Positions 43,601 through 53,049 of a stretch of DNA of 64,000 nt are shown one piece after another. The DNA comes from Lysinibacillus sp. FSL M8-0337 (lineage in GTDB: Bacteria; Bacillota; Bacilli; Bacillales_A; Planococcaceae). Within the stretch, counting starts at the first letter, position 1; the number at the start of each line of letters is the position of its first letter. The position numbers and the translations under genes were made by a program. The DNA lies in NCBI RefSeq assembly GCF_038593855.1, contig NZ_CP151996.1, positions 1,178,001 to 1,242,000 of the forward strand. The letters are read 5' to 3'. The notes beneath the pieces were generated by a model, which saw nothing but the letters and a program-made list of their open reading frames with translations, did not search any database and had not been told where the DNA came from.

Positions 43601-46600
43601 GTGGATTTTGTAGAAATGCATGGAACTGGAACAAAACTTGGAGATCCAATCGAAGTTCATGCAGTTGGTGCAACGTATGGAAAGAACAGAAGTAAAAATA
43701 ATCTTTTAAAGATAGGTTCTGTAAAATCTAATATTGGTCATTTGGAGGCTGCGGCAGGGGTAGCTTCCATTATTAAAGTTTTATTATCTATGAAGCATAA
43801 TATGATTCCTGCAAATCTTCACTTCCATACACCTAATCCGTTTATTGACTGGGAAGGTGCAAATGTAGAAGTGATAAGCGAGCATGCATCGTGGAAAAAA
43901 GAGGATGGCTTAAGAGCTGCAGCCATTAATGGCTTTGGATTTGGTGGGTCAAATGCCCATGCGATTATTGAAGAATACAAAAATGAGGATTTCGGTAAAA
44001 ACGAAACAAACATCCAAGATGGCATAGATTATATACTTAAAATTTCAGCAAAAAGCAAGAAATCATTAAATGAACTAATTGAACAGTACTATCAATTAAT
44101 AGCAAAAAGTTCAGACAATGAATTAGAAGATATTATTTATACAGCCAATTTGGGAAGAGCGGATTTAGAATACCGATTTGCTGTTTGTGGCAGTAATAGA
44201 AAAATGATTGCTGAAAGACTAGAGAGTTATTTGAAGAATGGTTATGCAGAAGGCGTCTTTGAAAATATAGATAAGCACCAGTTGATGCAAAAAGATAGAA
44301 AAGTTGTCTTTATGTTTACTGGACAAGGCTCACAGTATCTCAATATGGGGAAACTACTTTATGATTCTAATGCTGTCTTTAAACAGGCATTTGACACTTG
44401 TGATCGATTGTTTAAACCGTATTTATTAAAATCCATTGCCGATTTAATATATGGGGAAAATGCAGAAGAACAAGTTATTGAAAAAACGGTTTACGCGCAG
44501 CCATTAATCTTTGCGGTGGAATATGCTTTATACAAACTGTGGGAGAGCTATGGTGTTAAACCAGAAGTAGTGATGGGACATAGTATTGGTGAATATCCAG
44601 CAGCAGTTGTAGCAGGGATGATGACGCTGGAAGATGCTATTAAACTAGTTTCAATAAGAGGAAGACTGATGGATGCTGCACCAGGAAAAGGCAAGATGGC
44701 AACTGTTTTTGCCGATAAAGTGAAAGTACAAAAACTTCTTACTGAATTCCAAGAAACGGTATGTATTGCAGCACACAATGCAGAAGAAACTTGTGTAATT
44801 TCTGGGATGGCAGAAGATGTAGAAAAAGTGGTTGAGAAAGCAAAGATGGAAGGCATGCGTGTACAAGAATTAAAGGTATCTCATGCTTTTCACTCCATGC
44901 TAATGGAACCTATATTAGAAGACTTCCATTTAATAGCAAAAGAGTTGGAATATAAAGAAGCTAAGGTAAAATTTGTTTCATCACTCTACGCCAAAGAATT
45001 AGAAGAAGGTCAAATTCTTGATGGTGATTATTGGACTAGTCATATTAGAGAAAAAGTCGACTTCTTTGGAGCGGTGACAAGCATTGATAAAAAAGAAAAT
45101 TATGTATTGCTAGAAGTAGGAAGTAATAGAGTGTTGGCAGCACTTTGTAAATTAATTTTTGAAGATGAAAGAGTCATTGCATCTACTTTAAACATGAAGA
45201 AGGACGATAAAGTACAACTGGCAAATGAAATTGCATTGCTTTATGTAACGGGTGTAGATGTGGATTGGAGCAATATTACGTTCGCTGGTAAAACGAATTG
45301 GAATAAAATAAAACTTCCTAACTATCCTTATGAAAAGAACAAATACTGGATGGATTTAAAATACGATAGAGCATCAGAGAGTATCAATGCTGAAGATTAT
45401 CACAATATTCTAGGCCAAAGAATTGATCTTCCATCAATGCGTGACGCTGTAGTATTCCAAAGAAAATTTACTGCATTGGAACCTTACTTTATGAGAGAAC
45501 ATGTAATTTTCAAAACAGCCATTTCACCGGCAGCAGCCCATATGGCCATGATACTTTCGGCTGTGAAAGAAATTGGAAACGCTAAAAGTTGTGTGCTAAG
45601 TAAAGTAGATTTCAGGGTACCATTAGCTGCAACAGATGATGAAGAAAAACAGGTGCAAATTTGTTTAGAAAAAGAAGACGATGATTACAAATTTAATATT
45701 GTCAGTAGAGATTTTAACTCTAAATATGATAAATGGCTGATGCATGCTAAAGGGAATGTATGCATGCAAGATGAATATGAGTTTTCAGAACTCACAGCAA
45801 ATATGGATGATTATAAACGCCTTTCTTATGAAGAAAATATTGAAAATAGTATCTACTATTTTATGAGTAAATCTGGCTTTGAACTAGGAGAAGGTTTCCA
45901 ACGGATTAAGCGTATTAGTTACGGAGAAGATGAATGTGTCTGTGTGGTAGAGCCTTTAAAAACCATTCCATACTTTAAAGATTATGTACTTTACCCAGGA
46001 ACAATTGACTCCATATTCCAAACAGGTATTGCCTTAGTTTTGGAAAAATTAAAAGAACGCACAAATGTCAATGAAGATGGCAATAAAACAGTTATTCCAT
46101 ACTATTTAGAAAAATTGACGTTTAACTATCGAGAATCCGATCAGTTATGGTGCTATTCAAAATCAACGGTAAAAAATGATATTACGTATGCGGACGTTAT
46201 TGTATATAACGAAAAAGGCGAAGTATTAATGAAAATTGATAACCTCATGGCTAAAATTACAGAAAGCGAAAGTTTATTACAAGAAATGAGTAGTGCAAAC
46301 AAATTGTATTACCATACAGACTGGGTGCAAACAGATGCAATTAGAAGATTAGAGGAATTGCCAGCCAATAAACAGTACCTTCTGATTACAGATGAGACAA
46401 TTGCGGCAGCAAGTTTAAAAGAAAATATGGAGAAACTTCATTTAAACACAATATGTGTACGACATGGGGATGAATTCCTAAAGGAAAATACGCATGATTA
46501 TACGATCAATCAAGACAACAAAGAAGATTGGTCTAAGCTTCTTGCGGATGTATGCAAAGACAGCGGGAAGAAAAACTTAAATATTATTTATTGTACTACT

Positions 46601-48175
46601 AAGGATAGTGTTCCGAATCTAGCGAATAATAAGGTGAATTATAGAGCGATTAAAGCATTACACTATTTGGTTCAAGTAATGAATGAAGAGGGTTACACAC
46701 AAGGTAGCAAAATTAAAATCGTGACCAAAGATGTGCAAAAGCTTCGTAATGAGAAAAAACTAAATTTATCAGGATCGATGGTCTGGGGATTAGCAAAAGT
46801 AATTAGCATAGAATATCCTGAAATTTTTGGCGGCATCATTGATACGGATGAAGTAACTTTCTATGAAAATACTGATTTTATCCATGAAGTATTAGGGGAT
46901 AGTGTACAGGAAGTTTGCTTAAGAGAAAACGAACGTTATGTAGGAAGATTAATTGCTCATGCGGATTATATGAAAAAAGGGTTAGAAAAGAATAAGAAAA
47001 TTGTATTAAAAGAAGAGGCTTCTTATTTAATTACAGGTGGAACAGGAGCATTGGGTCTTGCTTATGCAGAAGAACTTGTAAATGCAGGTGCTAAAAACCT
47101 TATTTTAATAAGCAGACGCGAACCAAGTGAACATGCCAAAGCAGCAATTCAAAAATTGATAGACAAAGCAGTTCAAGTAAAGATTGTCCATGCGGATGTA
47201 TGTGACGATGAAAGTTTGATAAAAGCGCTGGATGACATTAAAGTTACGATGCCTCCTATTAGAGGTGTCGTTCATGCAGCAGGTGTGTTAAACGATAAGA
47301 TGTTGATTGACCTCAACTGGGATGATTTTGAAAAGGTTATGAATCCGAAGGTTGTTGGAACGCTTAATGTTTTCCATGCAATGGACAAGGAAACATTGGA
47401 TTTCTTCATGATGCTTTCCTCTATCACGAGTGTTATTGGAAATATGGGACAAGGCAACTATGCTGCTGCAAATCATTTTATGAATTCATTTGCAACATAT
47501 ATGAACATGAACAAGCTTCCTGGTTATACTTTCTGCTGGGGACCATGGAATGAAAGTGGGATGGCAGCAGATAATGATGCGATATCAAGTACGATGGCAA
47601 GAATGGGTATGAAAACTTTTTCAAAAGGCCAAGGACAAAGCATTATTAATGACTTTATGGATCAACCATATGAGAATCTGCTAATTGCCGATATAGAATG
47701 GAATACTCTAGTAAAATCTTTGGAAACTGCAGCAGGCAAGACAGCATTCCTATCTAAATTAGTGTCTGAAAAGGACGTAAATGTAGATGTAGTTCATGAT
47801 GAAATGGACAATTTCTTGGAAACGCTTATGAGTTTATCAGGTGAAGGTCAAAATGAGCTCCTAATTGAAAAACTGCAAAGTATTTGTGGAAAAATTATGG
47901 GCTTTGATCATAATCAAGTACTTTCCATAGATAAGGCATTCCAAGAACAAGGTGCAGATTCTTTAATGATATTCTCTATGCGAACAGCGATTAATAAATT
48001 GCTAGGTATTGATGTCAATGTCTCTGTATTTTTCAATTATCCTACCATCGTAAAACTTTCTGATTATTTATTAAGTGAAGTTCTAATTCTTGACAATGAA
48101 AATACGGGTGAGTTAGAAGAGCAGTCCGAAAACATAGAGGACTTATTATCTGAAATTGATAAGTTAACGATATAG
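40685..48175 (+). CDS. Type I polyketide synthase AL-ACP-KS-AT-DH-KR-ACP
   Basis: A 2496-residue starter and first extension module. AL: about 1-550 with YSSGTTGTPKGVM near 156 and PKTNSGKAFRR near 535; it activates an acid as acyl-AMP. ACP: 583-655 with Ser611. KS: 670-1100, Cys844 in DTACSS, EMHGTGT and KSNIGH. AT: 1205-1520, Ser1300 in GHSIGEY and HAFHS, the malonyl form. DH: 1570-1840, His1606 and Asp1775; the usual Gly after His is Lys. KR: 2110-2330, TGGTGALG, Tyr2259. ACP: 2375-2450, Ser2426. The product is an enoyl chain two carbons longer. ATG 40685 follows GGGGAGGGAATGGA. Confidence 0.92.
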   Translation: MKKTDDVVGALEKLSKTDKGITIVLSREDKKFISYKELWNRSFYVSELFKKQGVSRNTEVIIRCENLELFLYSFWACAIGGYIAVPIDASKNSNVDSLLAHVLEKSVQPIIVSDSEQDKDKGRVLYLQDFYTEILKCPNNLNVEYQTSPEDILYILYSSGTTGTPKGVMISKSNVAANVYGFAKHYAIDENDKFLSWTPLTHCYGLVIFHLVPLMAGANQCLLSTKLYMNQPLIWAETINEYRATRIGSLPFALKHFNNVYMNSEKNFNWDLSCVDSMFLGGESVSQALYKEFCNEVNAYGFSIDKVYPLYGLTEATIMLTANRLGKHARTFEITNDKLVIGDKVHCKELADGETADNVFLEMGTPLETVHLSIRDDNFQELPEGHLGQICASGPCITSGYYQDSEATEKVFFEEKWLCTGDIGFIQDNNLIIIGREKELVVANGKKVSCAQIEELINKHLHNPKHQQCAVCNGTKHENDNEKVIVFIKTQMDFKNDKDVEEFKDFTNNIISMVFEKMGLTISEVVPVDDIPKTNSGKAFRRGLTEKYNAGTYETLLNKLNYSKKSQIVNTEKTRYSRNSIAKKMVTYIESRFDVKVLAHDIPFSEYGIVSINIPSFIENLNKEFNVNILVADIFKYFTISDLSEHIYSLVNLEEKQRSLGNMNEEHMQDKIAIVGMSCRFPGGANSIDEYWDLLVNGVDGVCDVPENRWEIEKYYDEDKTVPGKMYCKKGGFLNINIDEFDAGFFNISPKEAAALDPQQRMLLELTWEAFENANMDITKYNGSNTGVYVGMSNNEYNLAQLYSGELSSIGAYALTGSCMSTACGRVSYTFGFEGPCITVDTACSSTLSALHLACTAIHAGEADMQIVAGINLMESPTTNIGFSKLQATSVDGHSKAFDEAANGYGRGEGGGVLILKKLSDAIKDQDEILGVIRGTGINQDGKSNGLTAPNGEAQEKLIEKTLMHASMDPHDVDFVEMHGTGTKLGDPIEVHAVGATYGKNRSKNNLLKIGSVKSNIGHLEAAAGVASIIKVLLSMKHNMIPANLHFHTPNPFIDWEGANVEVISEHASWKKEDGLRAAAINGFGFGGSNAHAIIEEYKNEDFGKNETNIQDGIDYILKISAKSKKSLNELIEQYYQLIAKSSDNELEDIIYTANLGRADLEYRFAVCGSNRKMIAERLESYLKNGYAEGVFENIDKHQLMQKDRKVVFMFTGQGSQYLNMGKLLYDSNAVFKQAFDTCDRLFKPYLLKSIADLIYGENAEEQVIEKTVYAQPLIFAVEYALYKLWESYGVKPEVVMGHSIGEYPAAVVAGMMTLEDAIKLVSIRGRLMDAAPGKGKMATVFADKVKVQKLLTEFQETVCIAAHNAEETCVISGMAEDVEKVVEKAKMEGMRVQELKVSHAFHSMLMEPILEDFHLIAKELEYKEAKVKFVSSLYAKELEEGQILDGDYWTSHIREKVDFFGAVTSIDKKENYVLLEVGSNRVLAALCKLIFEDERVIASTLNMKKDDKVQLANEIALLYVTGVDVDWSNITFAGKTNWNKIKLPNYPYEKNKYWMDLKYDRASESINAEDYHNILGQRIDLPSMRDAVVFQRKFTALEPYFMREHVIFKTAISPAAAHMAMILSAVKEIGNAKSCVLSKVDFRVPLAATDDEEKQVQICLEKEDDDYKFNIVSRDFNSKYDKWLMHAKGNVCMQDEYEFSELTANMDDYKRLSYEENIENSIYYFMSKSGFELGEGFQRIKRISYGEDECVCVVEPLKTIPYFKDYVLYPGTIDSIFQTGIALVLEKLKERTNVNEDGNKTVIPYYLEKLTFNYRESDQLWCYSKSTVKNDITYADVIVYNEKGEVLMKIDNLMAKITESESLLQEMSSANKLYYHTDWVQTDAIRRLEELPANKQYLLITDETIAAASLKENMEKLHLNTICVRHGDEFLKENTHDYTINQDNKEDWSKLLADVCKDSGKKNLNIIYCTTKDSVPNLANNKVNYRAIKALHYLVQVMNEEGYTQGSKIKIVTKDVQKLRNEKKLNLSGSMVWGLAKVISIEYPEIFGGIIDTDEVTFYENTDFIHEVLGDSVQEVCLRENERYVGRLIAHADYMKKGLEKNKKIVLKEEASYLITGGTGALGLAYAEELVNAGAKNLILISRREPSEHAKAAIQKLIDKAVQVKIVHADVCDDESLIKALDDIKVTMPPIRGVVHAAGVLNDKMLIDLNWDDFEKVMNPKVVGTLNVFHAMDKETLDFFMMLSSITSVIGNMGQGNYAAANHFMNSFATYMNMNKLPGYTFCWGPWNESGMAADNDAISSTMARMGMKTFSKGQGQSIINDFMDQPYENLLIADIEWNTLVKSLETAAGKTAFLSKLVSEKDVNVDVVHDEMDNFLETLMSLSGEGQNELLIEKLQSICGKIMGFDHNQVLSIDKAFQEQGADSLMIFSMRTAINKLLGIDVNVSVFFNYPTIVKLSDYLLSEVLILDNENTGELEEQSENIEDLLSEIDKLTI

Positions 48176-48190
48176 TCAGAGGTGTTATGT

Positions 48191-51028
48191 ATGAACAATG
48201 ACATTGAAAATAAATATAAAGAGGCCTTATTAAAGGCTGCTAAAAAAATCAAAGAGCTAGATTTAGAATTGAAAAAATCAAAAGAGGAAAATGAAATTGC
48301 AATAATTGGTTATAATTGTAGATTTCCAGGCGGTGCAAATAACAGCAGTTTATTCTGGGACAAATTATCACAAGGATATGATGCTGTTACAAATATCAAA
48401 CCTGAAAGATTTCCAGTTGAAGCATTTTTCAGCGAAGATAGGAAAGATAAGGGAAAAATGTATACCCGTTATGGTTCCTTTATAGATCAAGATATTAAGA
48501 CATTTGATAATGTGCATTTTGAAATCTCTGCATTAGAGGCAGTATCTGTCGATCCCCAGCAAAAACTTCTATTGGAAGTGAGCTGGGAAGCAATGGAGAA
48601 TGCTGGTCTTGATATCGAAGAGATGAAGGGCAGTAAAACAGGCGTATTTATAGGAATCGACGCAGTTGACTATGTAAACAGAGAAATGATGTCAGGGGAT
48701 ATAAAAGATATTGGTTTATATTCACTTGTTGGAGCATCCTCTCATTCCGCTGCAGGTAGAATATCTTATTTTTATGATTTTAAAGGACCAGCAGTAAGTT
48801 TAAGTACTGCATGTTCATCGTCATTAACGGCGATGAACATGGCAGTAGACAGCCTAAAAAGTGGGCAATGTGATGTAGCCATTGTTGGAGGTATAAATCT
48901 GCTACTAAATCCAGAACCATATGTGGGATTATCTCAAAACAGTGGTTTATCACCAGATGGACGTTGTAAAACTTTTGATGCATCCGCAGATGGATTTGGC
49001 CGAGGCGAAGGCTGTGGAATTATCATATTAAAAAGATTAAGCGATGCTAAAAGAGATAACAACAGTATAGAGGCATTAGTAAAAGGGATATATGTCGGAC
49101 AAGATGGTAAATCCAATGGTTTCTTTGCACCTAATGGGCTGGCAGAGCAAAGAGTGATTGCAGAAACGTTGAAAAGGACAGGGCTAGATGTAGACGATAT
49201 TGATTATATTGAAGCCCATGGGACAGGAACTTCTCTTGGTGACTTTATTGAAGCACAGGCAATTTGTGAGGTATTTAAAAACAGAAAAGCACCCATAAAG
49301 GTTGGTTCTGTAAAGTCAAATATTGGTCATCTAGAGGCGGCATCTGGGATGGCAAGTATGATAAAGGTATTACTTTCCTTAAAACATAAACAGCTTTTGC
49401 CAAGTATCCATTTTAAAAATCCAAACCCCAATATTGATTGGGATAAAATTCAAGTAGTTGATAAGCTCACAGAATGGGAAAGTAAAGGGAAAAAAAGACG
49501 AGCAGGTATTAGTGCGTATGGCATTAGTGGAACATTAGCTCATTTAATACTAGAAGAAGCAGAGCACGACGAAAATACGCCACAAACTGAAAAAATCAAT
49601 CTACCTGAAAGTATGGTAACGATATCAACAAAGAACAAAAATGTATTAATAAAAGCAGTTTCTCAAATGAGGGATTATCTTAGCATTTCAACTGAACAAC
49701 TTAGTGATATCGCCTATTCAACAAATATTACAAGAGATAAACATGAATACAGATTCGCAATAGTTGGTAACAGTAAAGAGCAAATTATTGAAGAAATAGA
49801 TCATGTGCTCAAAAATGAAGATTCACTGGCATACTACATTGGACAAGCAGAAAGTAAAAAGAAAAAAATTGCATTTTTATTTACAGGACAAGGCTCCATC
49901 TACAAAGATGCAGCAAGAGAATTTTATGAAAATTCGCAAGCGTATAGAGAAAGCTTTGATCTTTGTGATGATCGATTTAAGGAGCTCCTAGGCATTTCTA
50001 TCAAAGACACTTTGTTTGGAGCAAACGAAGAACTATTAACGAATGCGCTTTATTCGCAACCAATTATATTTTCGTTGGAATACGCTTTAACGAAAATCTG
50101 GGATTCATTAAATATAAAAGCAGATTACGTGATTGGGCATAGTGTTGGCGAGTATGCCGCAGCATGTTATGTCGGCATGCTAAGTTTTGAAGATGCTACG
50201 AACATGATTGCAATGCGAAGTAGACTTATGGTTAGTGTGACACCGAATGGCAAAATGGTGGGCGTGTTAGTAGATGAATTGACGATGAAGGAAGCAATAT
50301 TGGAAAGCGGATGTAAAAATGTATCAATAGCTGCTGTTAATGCACCTAAAAATATTACAGTATCTGGTCTAAGTGAAGAAGTTGATATGGTAATTAGTCA
50401 ATTACATAAAAAGGTCAGAGCTTTTGTTAACGATTTAAATATTCCATATCCTTATCATTCAACTGCAATGGAAGAATATAAGGAAATATATGGGGAAAGT
50501 TTAGCGCATGTTGTTTGCAATAAAACGCCAAAATCAATAATTTCAAGTGTAACAGGAAAGCTAGAGGACGTTGGTACATTTGAAAATAAAGGGTATTGGA
50601 CAGAACATCTTGAAAAAACAGTTCATTTTATGAAAGCTATGCAGGAAGTAGATAAATTAGGCGTTTCCACATTTATTGAAATCGGTGGTAATGCAACTTT
50701 ATGTGGCTTAGCTGGCCAATGTTTGCAAAATGAAGATGCCATTTTTGTTCCATCACTTAGAAAAGGAATAGGCGATTATAAGCAGCTGTTGGAATCTTTG
50801 AAATCTTTATATCTTAATGGGATGAAGATTGATTGGAATAGCTTCTATAAAAATTACAATAAAAAGAAAATTATTTTGCCTAACTATCCTTTTGAGAGAA
50901 AGCCCTTGTGGAAAGACAAAGTAACTTCGGTAGCAGATACAAGCAATGCAAATTTGGAACAATTATTAGAAAAACAAAATGAGCAACTAATGTTACAGAA
51001 ACAGCTTCTTGAAAATATTTTTAAATAA
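48191..51028 (+). CDS. Polyketide synthase KS-AT without carrier (split module)
   Basis: A 945-residue protein with an N-terminal coiled-coil docking segment (residues 1-35), KS at about 37-460 (Cys208 in STACSSS, EAHGTGT, KSNIGHLE) and AT at about 555-870 (FTGQGS, Ser651 in GHSVGEY). The protein ends in another helical tail (QLLEKQNEQLMLQKQLLENI) and has no ACP or reducing domains; the carrier is the first domain of the next protein. At the AT substrate motif it has YPYHS, not the HAFHS/T of the other two ATs. It may therefore take a different extender, possibly hydroxymalonyl-ACP. ATG 48191 follows AGAGGTG. Confidence 0.92.
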   Translation: MNNDIENKYKEALLKAAKKIKELDLELKKSKEENEIAIIGYNCRFPGGANNSSLFWDKLSQGYDAVTNIKPERFPVEAFFSEDRKDKGKMYTRYGSFIDQDIKTFDNVHFEISALEAVSVDPQQKLLLEVSWEAMENAGLDIEEMKGSKTGVFIGIDAVDYVNREMMSGDIKDIGLYSLVGASSHSAAGRISYFYDFKGPAVSLSTACSSSLTAMNMAVDSLKSGQCDVAIVGGINLLLNPEPYVGLSQNSGLSPDGRCKTFDASADGFGRGEGCGIIILKRLSDAKRDNNSIEALVKGIYVGQDGKSNGFFAPNGLAEQRVIAETLKRTGLDVDDIDYIEAHGTGTSLGDFIEAQAICEVFKNRKAPIKVGSVKSNIGHLEAASGMASMIKVLLSLKHKQLLPSIHFKNPNPNIDWDKIQVVDKLTEWESKGKKRRAGISAYGISGTLAHLILEEAEHDENTPQTEKINLPESMVTISTKNKNVLIKAVSQMRDYLSISTEQLSDIAYSTNITRDKHEYRFAIVGNSKEQIIEEIDHVLKNEDSLAYYIGQAESKKKKIAFLFTGQGSIYKDAAREFYENSQAYRESFDLCDDRFKELLGISIKDTLFGANEELLTNALYSQPIIFSLEYALTKIWDSLNIKADYVIGHSVGEYAAACYVGMLSFEDATNMIAMRSRLMVSVTPNGKMVGVLVDELTMKEAILESGCKNVSIAAVNAPKNITVSGLSEEVDMVISQLHKKVRAFVNDLNIPYPYHSTAMEEYKEIYGESLAHVVCNKTPKSIISSVTGKLEDVGTFENKGYWTEHLEKTVHFMKAMQEVDKLGVSTFIEIGGNATLCGLAGQCLQNEDAIFVPSLRKGIGDYKQLLESLKSLYLNGMKIDWNSFYKNYNKKKIILPNYPFERKPLWKDKVTSVADTSNANLEQLLEKQNEQLMLQKQLLENIFK

Positions 51029-51050
51029 ACAGCAAGGAAGGAGTAAAAAA

Positions 51051-53003
51051 ATGAAGAATCTAGTTCTAGATGAAACAAAAACTATGAGCGTAATAGAAGA
51101 ATTAAAAGAAATTGTTCATATTATATCTGCCATGGAAAAAGAAGAAATAGATGAAAAGAAGAGATTAATTTCCTATGGTCTTGATTCAATCCTTCTCCTA
51201 ACACTTGCAAAGCAAATTCATGCAAAGTACAAGGTAGAAATTCCGTTAGATGTATTTTTTACAACTTTAAATACGTTACAACTAATTGCAGATTACATTG
51301 CAGAAAATGGCATTGTGGAGACTGTACAAGAAGAGGAAACGTATGAAGAAGTAATGGATGTTATTGATGCGCTACCTGAAGAACTTCACAATCCTACAAA
51401 TGAAGTCGCTTATCAGAATGTAGGAAAATTAGATATGAATATGATGGTGCAAGTGTTTAACAACCAATATGATGTTATGACGAAACAAAATGAGATTTTA
51501 AAAGTAATAGCTAGTACAACGAAAGTCCAAAATAAAGGCCAGAAAACAAAGGGTGCGCCAAAGGAAGCCAGTTCGGCAATAGCCCCGACAAAATCCGATG
51601 ATTATTACAAGCCTTATAAAAAGCTAGACTTTAACAAAGAAGATGAAGTAGATGAACTTCAATTAAAATACATTAAAAATATTGAACAACGCATTAATAT
51701 TTCTACTAAAAACTCTAAGGATAGAACTCAACAATATAGAAATATATATGCGAGTAATCGAAACTCTGCGGGCTTTAGACCTTTATATAAAGAAATGCTC
51801 TATCAAATTATTGCGGAAGAAGGCCAAGGTTCAAAGATTATAGATATTGATGGTAATACAATGATTGATCTGACGATGGGATTTGGGGTCTTAATGTTTG
51901 GACACAGCCCAGAATTTGTTAGAAAAGCATTAAGAAATGAACTTGAAAAAGGGATGCCTGTTGGTCCGATGGGTAGGCTTACTGGACGAGTAGCCCAAAA
52001 CATTTCCGAGTTAGCGGGAGTAGACAGAGTATTTTTCTGTAATTCTGGAACAGAGGCAAATATGTTTGCAGTCAGAGTAGCAAGAGCTGTTACAGGTAAA
52101 AAGAAAATCGTGTGTTTTACAGGGGCTTTTCATGGAACTTACGATGGTTTTTTAGGAATGCCGAATTATTTAGATGATTCAAATCATACAACTACTTCAT
52201 TAGTTCCAGGTATTACTGATAGTGCAGTGCAAGACGTTGTGATGTTGGATTTTAACTCGGAATCTTCTTTGAACTATATCGAACAACATTGTGATACGAT
52301 TGCGGCCGTTATAACGGAACCAATCCAAAGCCGCAGACCAGATATTCAACCGAAGGATTTCTTGTTGAAATTAAGACAAGTAACACAAGACCATAACGTT
52401 GCCTTAATTTTTGATGAAATTATTACAGGTTTCCGAATTGCCAGTGGTGGAGCACAAGAGTACTTTGGTGTGGAAGCTGATATTGTAACGTATGGAAAAG
52501 TTATTGGTGGCGGAATGCCAATAGGTGTTTTAGCTGGTAAGAAAAAATATTTAGATAGTATAGATGGTGGAATGTGGAACTTCGGAGACGACTCTGTTCC
52601 TCCTAATGAAGATAAAAGAACTTTTGTTGCAGGTACTTTCTGTCATCATCCTATGGCGATGGCAGCTACGAATGCAGTGCTGGAATATATTAAGGAAAAT
52701 AAACACACTATTTATGAAACATTGAATCTAAAAACTACGAATTTTGTCAAAGAATTAAATCAATTCTTTGAACGTGAAAACGTAGATATTCGTATCAATC
52801 AGTTTGGTTCATTATTTAGATTTACCGTAAATTTAGAAAAAGAAATATTTTTCTATGGTTTGTTAGAAAAAGGTATCTATATTTGGGAAGGGCGTAATTG
52901 TTTCTTATCTACAGAGCATTCCAAAGAAGATATCGAATATGTTATAGAGGCTGTAAAGAAAACTGTATATGAGATGAAAGAAGCAAATTTTTTTAATCAA
53001 TAA
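51051..53003 (+). CDS. ACP-aminotransferase (beta-transamination)
   Basis: A 650-residue protein. ACP at about 10-85 with Ser46 in GLDSILLL, a linker of about 130 residues, then a class III PLP aminotransferase of the glutamate-semialdehyde type (IDLTMGFGVLMFGHS, NSGTEANMFAVRVAR, FDEIITGFRIASGGAQEYFG, PLP-lysine Lys483 in TYGKVIGGG). As in iturin and mycosubtilin synthases, it replaces the beta-keto oxygen of the chain on the ACP with an amino group. The ATG follows GGAAGGAG. Here KS-AT and ACP-AMT are separate proteins, which is unusual. Confidence 0.92.
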   Translation: MKNLVLDETKTMSVIEELKEIVHIISAMEKEEIDEKKRLISYGLDSILLLTLAKQIHAKYKVEIPLDVFFTTLNTLQLIADYIAENGIVETVQEEETYEEVMDVIDALPEELHNPTNEVAYQNVGKLDMNMMVQVFNNQYDVMTKQNEILKVIASTTKVQNKGQKTKGAPKEASSAIAPTKSDDYYKPYKKLDFNKEDEVDELQLKYIKNIEQRINISTKNSKDRTQQYRNIYASNRNSAGFRPLYKEMLYQIIAEEGQGSKIIDIDGNTMIDLTMGFGVLMFGHSPEFVRKALRNELEKGMPVGPMGRLTGRVAQNISELAGVDRVFFCNSGTEANMFAVRVARAVTGKKKIVCFTGAFHGTYDGFLGMPNYLDDSNHTTTSLVPGITDSAVQDVVMLDFNSESSLNYIEQHCDTIAAVITEPIQSRRPDIQPKDFLLKLRQVTQDHNVALIFDEIITGFRIASGGAQEYFGVEADIVTYGKVIGGGMPIGVLAGKKKYLDSIDGGMWNFGDDSVPPNEDKRTFVAGTFCHHPMAMAATNAVLEYIKENKHTIYETLNLKTTNFVKELNQFFERENVDIRINQFGSLFRFTVNLEKEIFFYGLLEKGIYIWEGRNCFLSTEHSKEDIEYVIEAVKKTVYEMKEANFFNQ

Positions 53004-53049
53004 ACAAGATTGGACAGAAAATAGATTTATATAAATAGGAGATAAAAAT

